Part shown: in pieces, positions 27,805 through 31,275 of the stretch
Position numbering within the stretch: position 1 is the first letter of the stretch
Layout: each line of letters opens with the position of its first letter
NCBI GenBank assembly: GCA_034189035.1
Contig: JAXHVA010000049.1
Span: forward strand, 1-31,275
Origin: JAUXFK01 sp034189035
GTDB lineage: Bacteria > Desulfobacterota > UBA8473
Length of the DNA: 31,275 nt
Reading direction: 5' to 3'
Made by a program: the position numbers and the translations under genes
The notes under the pieces: generated by a model
Seen by the model: only the letters and a program-made list of their open reading frames with translations
What the model was told of the DNA's origin: nothing
Database searches by the model: none

Positions 27805-28151
27805 AGATTTTCTTTAATCACTTTGATACTATAAACCTTCTCAGAAAGTAGACCGGGAGTAGCAACCACATCGCAATCGGAATGGAAACAGAAACCGCCA
27901 GGCATATCACTTCGACGGGAATAGATCCCCTCTGCCAGATTTCTTGAAGTACAACACTGGGCAATAATAGGTATGGCGGGTCCGCCCAGAGTTTTCACTA
28001 CTGCTATCCGCATCTGCGTATCCCTGGAGTATCTGTATTCTGTGGTAATGCGGTCATTATAGAAATACAAGGCCAGGAGAACAATAATTGTAAAAAGTAT
28101 CCTTAAAACAAGCTTCTCTTTAATCAATTGAAAGACCACTTTCATGTCCAT
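27801..28151 (-). CDS. Membrane-anchored Cys-rich small protein of the ABC/NosL cassette
   Basis: A 116-residue protein of no family I recognise. One transmembrane segment (ILFTIIVLLALYFY) lies near the N-terminus, followed by a domain presumably outside the cytoplasm with VKTLGGPAIPIIAQCCTS, then FCFHSDCDVVATPG. The CCTS motif also occurs in the neighbouring 339-residue membrane protein (SCCTS). Cys and His spacing suggests metal or thiol binding. It is directly coupled to the permease gene by a 4-nt overlap, so it probably acts with the transporter. Confidence 0.65.
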   Translation of the reverse strand: MDMKVVFQLIKEKLVLRILFTIIVLLALYFYNDRITTEYRYSRDTQMRIAVVKTLGGPAIPIIAQCCTSRNLAEGIYSRRSDMPGGFCFHSDCDVVATPGLLSEKVYSIKVIKENL

Positions 28152-28177
28152 TTTTACCTGTTCCGTTGCCTCTTGCT

Positions 28178-28900
28178 CTATTCGGAATCTTTCTTTTGCT
28201 TAGCCATTAATCTTCCATAATAAGGGGAACGAGACAAATAGAGAGCCGCTAACGGATTATGACCTGTCACCCTGTCCTTTACCGCCAACACGGTAATGGG
28301 AACACGACAATACTTAATAAACAAGGTGTCATGCCCTATGCAAAGCCCTAGCATAATAGCCAAATCGACTTTCTTAAAATTGAGAATCTCTGCTTGAACA
28401 ATAGGGTTGCACATGGATTCCCATTTTTCGGATTCTCTTATCTTCTGTTCCGGTCTTATTCCAATCCTTTCTTTAGGGGTGCCTCCCACCTTACAACAGA
28501 CAGACGAAACCTCAAACCCTTTGTTTTCCAGGATGTCAGTAAGCATTCGTGCTTCATTCCTCAAACCAGAGCAAAAAGCAATGCCCAACCTGTGATAATC
28601 ACATCTATTAGCAAACTGGATTAACTCTTCAATTCGTGAATTCCTGGTTCTTAATCCGTCTTCCGTCCTCTCATAACATTCAAATTCCTGAACAGATGCC
28701 TGATATGCAAATCCCCTGACTTCCGGCCTGTCATATTCTTTAAGGGTTGTTTCAACAAGCTCAGGGTACAGCCTCATAGGGCAGAAAACAGGCGCTTCAT
28801 CGAATGAAGGAGGCGTTTCATCGACCCTAATCGAGGGACTACATACAATTGTAGCGCATCTGGCACATGCAGGATAAGACTCTTTCGTCATCTTCCTCAT
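28178..28900 (-). CDS. DUF1847 family metal-binding protein
   Basis: A protein of about 240 residues matching DUF1847. The N-terminus SYPACARCATIVCSP is a Cys cluster. Then come a conserved NRCDYHRLGIAFCSGLRNEA core, SSVCCKVGG and a C-terminal DLAIMLGLCIGHDTLFIK segment. Members are predicted metal-binding proteins of anaerobes; the function is unknown. I chose the ATG at 28900; a TTG at 28912 is in frame upstream. It precedes the small membrane protein by 26 nt, so it may be the first gene of the ABC/NosL operon. Confidence 0.82.
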   Translation of the reverse strand: MRKMTKESYPACARCATIVCSPSIRVDETPPSFDEAPVFCPMRLYPELVETTLKEYDRPEVRGFAYQASVQEFECYERTEDGLRTRNSRIEELIQFANRCDYHRLGIAFCSGLRNEARMLTDILENKGFEVSSVCCKVGGTPKERIGIRPEQKIRESEKWESMCNPIVQAEILNFKKVDLAIMLGLCIGHDTLFIKYCRVPITVLAVKDRVTGHNPLAALYLSRSPYYGRLMAKQKKDSE

Positions 28901-29011
28901 TTCTCTGTCCAATCAGATACTCCTTTTGTCTCTTGTTTCTTAATAGATGACCTGCTTTGACTTATGAACAGCCCCTCACCCTTGTCTTTTGTATATCAAC
29001 AATTAATAATA

Positions 29012-29479
29012 TCATCTGTAGGTTTTTTTCCACGGTTCATTTTTGTAAGCCAAATAGTCTTTTAAAGCCTCTTTCAAGGTGTTTGAAGCAAGGAGCGCAC
29101 AGTGCCTATTCTCTTCGGGAAGGCCTCCCAATGCATCCAGGATAACCTCCTGAGTTATCTTGAATGATTCCTTTATATCCGTACCCGTTGCCAGCTCTGT
29201 TACCATACTTCCCGAAGCAATGGTAGTTCCACATCCATCAGTAATAAACATAGCATTCGTAATTCTGTTATCTTTGACTTTAAGGTATATTTCCAGAGTA
29301 TCTCCACATGGGCCAGTTAAACGACCAACCCCGTCTGGGTCTTCCATTATGCCTATATTTTTTGGATTGAGCCACCGATTCACAACCTCTTTTGAAAACG
29401 CTTCCCTGGCATCTTCAATAATAGATTTCTGTATCTCATCAACCATTATATCCAGTTCATAATCATTATACTTTGCCAT
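29012..29479 (-). CDS. IscU/NifU N-terminal type Fe-S scaffold protein
   Basis: A 155-residue scaffold for Fe-S cluster assembly. The three ligand cysteines are present: C58 in GPCGDTLEIY, C83 in DGCGTTIASG and C127 in HCALLA. The usual GGLPEE loop is there. DPDGVGRLTGPCGD closely matches NifU/IscU-type proteins of anaerobes. It is slightly longer than IscU at the C-terminus (ending NEPWKKTYR), with no NifU C-terminal domain. It ends an Fe-S gene run (MinD-like, MIP18, FmdB, IscU) on the minus strand. No cysteine desulfurase is in the window. Confidence 0.9.
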   Translation of the reverse strand: MAKYNDYELDIMVDEIQKSIIEDAREAFSKEVVNRWLNPKNIGIMEDPDGVGRLTGPCGDTLEIYLKVKDNRITNAMFITDGCGTTIASGSMVTELATGTDIKESFKITQEVILDALGGLPEENRHCALLASNTLKEALKDYLAYKNEPWKKTYR

Positions 29480-29524
29480 ATTTAAATCTTTCCCTCTCTC
29501 ATCCCTTTTTCTCTTTAAATCCTC

Positions 29525-29770
29525 TCAATCTCTTCGGCATCCACCTCCACCAGAGCATGGAGGAGTATCGCAACGGTCTTCTCTCCCGCAACAGGTAGCC
29601 CCGGGAGACTCGCTGTTGACTCTCGATACAAACGATGGTAAAGACATCAACTTTTCAAGTTGAGTACCCCCACACTTCTTACATACAGTAGGATCAGCAT
29701 GAGGACTTAAACCGGTTAAAATTTCAAAAACTTCTCCACATTGAGTACAACGATATTCATAAATTGGCAT
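29525..29770 (-). CDS. FmdB-family zinc-ribbon protein
   Basis: An 81-residue protein. The zinc ribbon is built from C8/C11 (YRCTQCGEVFE) and C30/C33 (VCKKCGG), the FmdB/CxxC-type regulatory family. The C-terminal tail adds Cys at 60, 61, 67, 72 and 78 and a GGGG stretch, as in many members. The family was first named as a putative regulator; its role is not established. It sits between MIP18 and IscU genes in the Fe-S run. Confidence 0.88.
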   Translation of the reverse strand: MPIYEYRCTQCGEVFEILTGLSPHADPTVCKKCGGTQLEKLMSLPSFVSRVNSESPGATCCGREDRCDTPPCSGGGGCRRD

Positions 29771-29796
29771 AATGACTACACTCCTGGATAAAAAAT

Positions 29797-30081
29797 TCAG
29801 TCTTCCTTTAAAAGGTTGTTTAACTCCTTTGCCATCTGATGATCAGTAACAACCATTTCTAATTCTTTTACTCCTTCTACATCTTTGATTGCTTCTCGAA
29901 TCTTGAAGGCCAGAGGGAAAACCAGGGGACATATGGAAGATGAAGGCCGGAAATTGAGCCCTACATTACCTTCACTCGTAACCGCCAAATCCTTTATCAG
30001 CCCCATATCAATTACATTCATAGTGGTTTCTGAGTCTATCACCGTTTTTAATTTCTCAATAATCTTATCTTTTAAGCCCAT
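29797..30081 (-). CDS. MIP18/DUF59 (SufT/PaaD-type) Fe-S assembly protein
   Basis: A 94-residue small domain of the MIP18 (DUF59) type. The core VIDMGLIKDLAVTSEGNVGL and SSICPLVFPLAFKIREAI matches the family, including the conserved Cys in the SSICP segment. Such proteins help Fe-S cluster assembly or delivery. It lies directly after the MinD-like ATPase, an arrangement also seen with Mrp/ApbC-type carriers. It may act on the same targets, perhaps including the Fe-S activase of the glycyl radical enzymes; that is inference. Confidence 0.85.
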   Translation of the reverse strand: MGLKDKIIEKLKTVIDSETTMNVIDMGLIKDLAVTSEGNVGLNFRPSSSICPLVFPLAFKIREAIKDVEGVKELEMVVTDHQMAKELNNLLKED

Positions 30082-30082
30082 C

Positions 30083-30937
30083 TTAAAGTTTAGCCTGCAT
30101 CCTTTCCCAGATATCCTTCACAACCTCTGTGACAATGCCGAAATCATCTTCCACTATCGCCTGTCCATTCACCATTGCCTTTGTTACAACACGATCAAAC
30201 GGAATCTCTCCCAGTACATCAATATCCCTGTGTTGGCAATATTCCTTTATCTTCAAGGTGTTTTGATGGTTGATATCGCATTTGTTTATACAAACCACGG
30301 CAGGGACACTAAAATGTTCTGCAACCCCCAACACCCTTTCCATATCGTGGATTCCTGAAACCGTGGGTTCAGTAACAACCAGAACAATATCCACACCTGT
30401 AATTGCAGCAATTACAGGACAACCTATACCAGGAGGGCCATCTATTAATATCAGGTCTCTCTCATTTTTTTCAGCTATTAACCTTCCCTGCTGCCTTACC
30501 AGGGTAACTAACTTTCCGGAATTTTCCTCTGCGATCCCCAACTTGGCATGAACCATCGGCCCAAACCTTGTATCAGATAAAAACCAGTGACCAGAAAGCT
30601 TATCCTCCATTTTTATGGCTTCATTTGGACATGCGTGCATGCAAACTCCGCACCCTTCGCAGGAGATGGGATCTATCATAAAATCATGAATCGCATTAAA
30701 ACGGCATACTTCCATGCAGGTACCGCACTCAATGCATATGGCTTTATCCAAATACGGAACACGACCCCCGTAAAACTCTTCCTCTTTCCTTATTTGAGGG
30801 GTTAAAATCAAATGCAGATCCGCAGCATCCACATCACCATCAGCCATTACATGATTTTGAGCCAGTGCAGCAAAAGCCGCTGTTAGTGTTGTCTTACCAG
30901 TTCCTCCTTTTCCGCTGACTATCGTGATCTGTTTCAT
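30083..30937 (-). CDS. MinD-superfamily P-loop ATPase with inserted 2x[4Fe-4S] ferredoxin
   Basis: A protein of about 284 residues. It begins MKQITIVSGKGGTGKTT, the deviant Walker A of the MinD/Mrp/NifH superfamily. A ferredoxin-like insert follows with two C-x2-C-x2-C-x3-C motifs (CIECGTCMEVC and CEGCGVCMHAC). The ATPase domain resumes with LILIDGPPGIGCPVIAAITG and VVCINKCDIN. I chose the ATG at 30937, not the TTG at 30952 that overlaps its ribosome site GGGAGAAGGG. The usual second, similar ATPase of such pairs is absent here. The role is Fe-S cluster or metallocofactor handling; the target is unknown. Confidence 0.9.
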   Translation of the reverse strand: MKQITIVSGKGGTGKTTLTAAFAALAQNHVMADGDVDAADLHLILTPQIRKEEEFYGGRVPYLDKAICIECGTCMEVCRFNAIHDFMIDPISCEGCGVCMHACPNEAIKMEDKLSGHWFLSDTRFGPMVHAKLGIAEENSGKLVTLVRQQGRLIAEKNERDLILIDGPPGIGCPVIAAITGVDIVLVVTEPTVSGIHDMERVLGVAEHFSVPAVVCINKCDINHQNTLKIKEYCQHRDIDVLGEIPFDRVVTKAMVNGQAIVEDDFGIVTEVVKDIWERMQAKL

Positions 30938-31162
30938 ATGCCCTTCTCCCAAGTCCTAAAATCATCCAACTGTTCAATTAACAATCCTGTCAATAAATTT
31001 TCCGCCTTTTTCCCTCAGAGAGTCGTTATGTGAAGATATCTTTGCATTTATTCTGTCGGTCCTTGACCAGTCATTCGCTTTAGACAGGCTGTCCGAGAAC
31101 ATATACCCGAACAGCCTATATGCAAATGAATAGATCGTAAACTTCACTTCATACAAATAGAG

Positions 31163-31275
31163 CTAAAACTTCTGCACATTACGTGCGATAATCGCATCCT
31201 GTGTCATCTTGTTCATTTCTACAAAATGAGCACTGTACCCTGCAATTCGAACGAGCAGCTCAGAGTATTGCTCAG
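31163..31275 (-). CDS. C-terminus of a second glycyl radical enzyme (cut by the window edge)
   Basis: The last 36 codons read EQYSELLVRIAGYSAHFVEM, then NKMTQDAIIARNVQKF and TAG at 31163-31165. RIAGYSAHFVEM is the glycyl radical site, closely similar to RVAGYSAHFVD in the complete enzyme at 12256-14778. The rest of the gene lies outside the window. The 225-bp gap to the MinD-like gene holds only a weak short frame (see rejected items). Confidence 0.85.
   Translation of the reverse strand, partial: EQYSELLVRIAGYSAHFVEMNKMTQDAIIARNVQKF

Noticed and set aside
30974..31156. Possible 60-residue minus-strand gene between the second glycyl radical enzyme and the MinD-like ATPase.
   Set aside because: It needs a TTG start with no clear ribosome site, has no recognisable motif, and the composition looks intergenic.

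Overview
The window looks like chromosomal DNA of a strictly anaerobic, probably Gram-negative bacterium, most likely a Desulfobacterota (deltaproteobacterial) lineage. This assignment is inference. It rests on glycyl radical enzymes of the BssA-like clade, MinD-type ATPases carrying ferredoxin domains, DUF89, DUF169, DUF1847 and DUF2889 families, NosL-type proteins, and two genes that appear to use UGA for selenocysteine. Nearly every gene lies on the minus strand; the one convincing plus-strand gene is a tiny selenoprotein candidate at 8215-8481.

Layout. (1) 96-8017: a decayed alpha-2-macroglobulin / penicillin-binding protein 1C pair. The two genes together carry at least six single-base frame breaks, although their catalytic motifs remain legible. 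(2) 8215-8838: the small selenocysteine-type zinc-ribbon protein, convergent with a small exported protein. (3) 8866-9194: two adjacent palindromic elements. (4) 9263-11746: a tight four-gene operon of two DUF2889 paralogs, a PHP phosphoesterase and a DUF169 protein. (5) 12256-14778: a complete BssA-like glycyl radical enzyme, preceded by an inverted repeat that could be an operator. (6) 14857-16839: a metallo-beta-lactamase-fold hydrolase and a DUF89 phosphatase, each with a copy of a dispersed palindromic repeat just 5' of it. (7) 17224-23764: three paralogous FAD/NAD(P) disulfide oxidoreductases of the CoA-disulfide reductase/NADH oxidase family. Between them lie a decayed peptide deformylase, a flavodoxin-like protein, a J-domain protein and dephospho-CoA kinase. 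The third oxidoreductase has UGA exactly at its redox-active cysteine. (8) 23801-28900: a cassette of two NosL-like proteins, a polytopic membrane protein, a MacB/LolD-type ABC ATPase and permease, a small membrane-anchored Cys-rich protein and a DUF1847 protein. (9) 29012-30937: an Fe-S set (IscU/NifU-N scaffold, FmdB zinc ribbon, MIP18/DUF59 protein, MinD-like ATPase with two 4Fe-4S motifs). (10) 31163-31275: the C-terminus of a second glycyl radical enzyme, cut by the window edge.

The most notable result is a pair of in-frame UGA codons, one in a known redox family and one in a small unrecognised protein. Each is followed by a 7-bp stem with a 5-nt loop that starts with G and is rich in U, 21-22 nt after the UGA. 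This matches the position and shape expected of bacterial SECIS elements. The other broken genes (A2M, pbpC, peptide deformylase) do not fit recoding and look like true decay.

No CRISPR array, rRNA, tRNA or complete insertion sequence was recognised. A family of about 200-bp palindromic repeats, with two full and two half copies, occupies the intergenic gaps.
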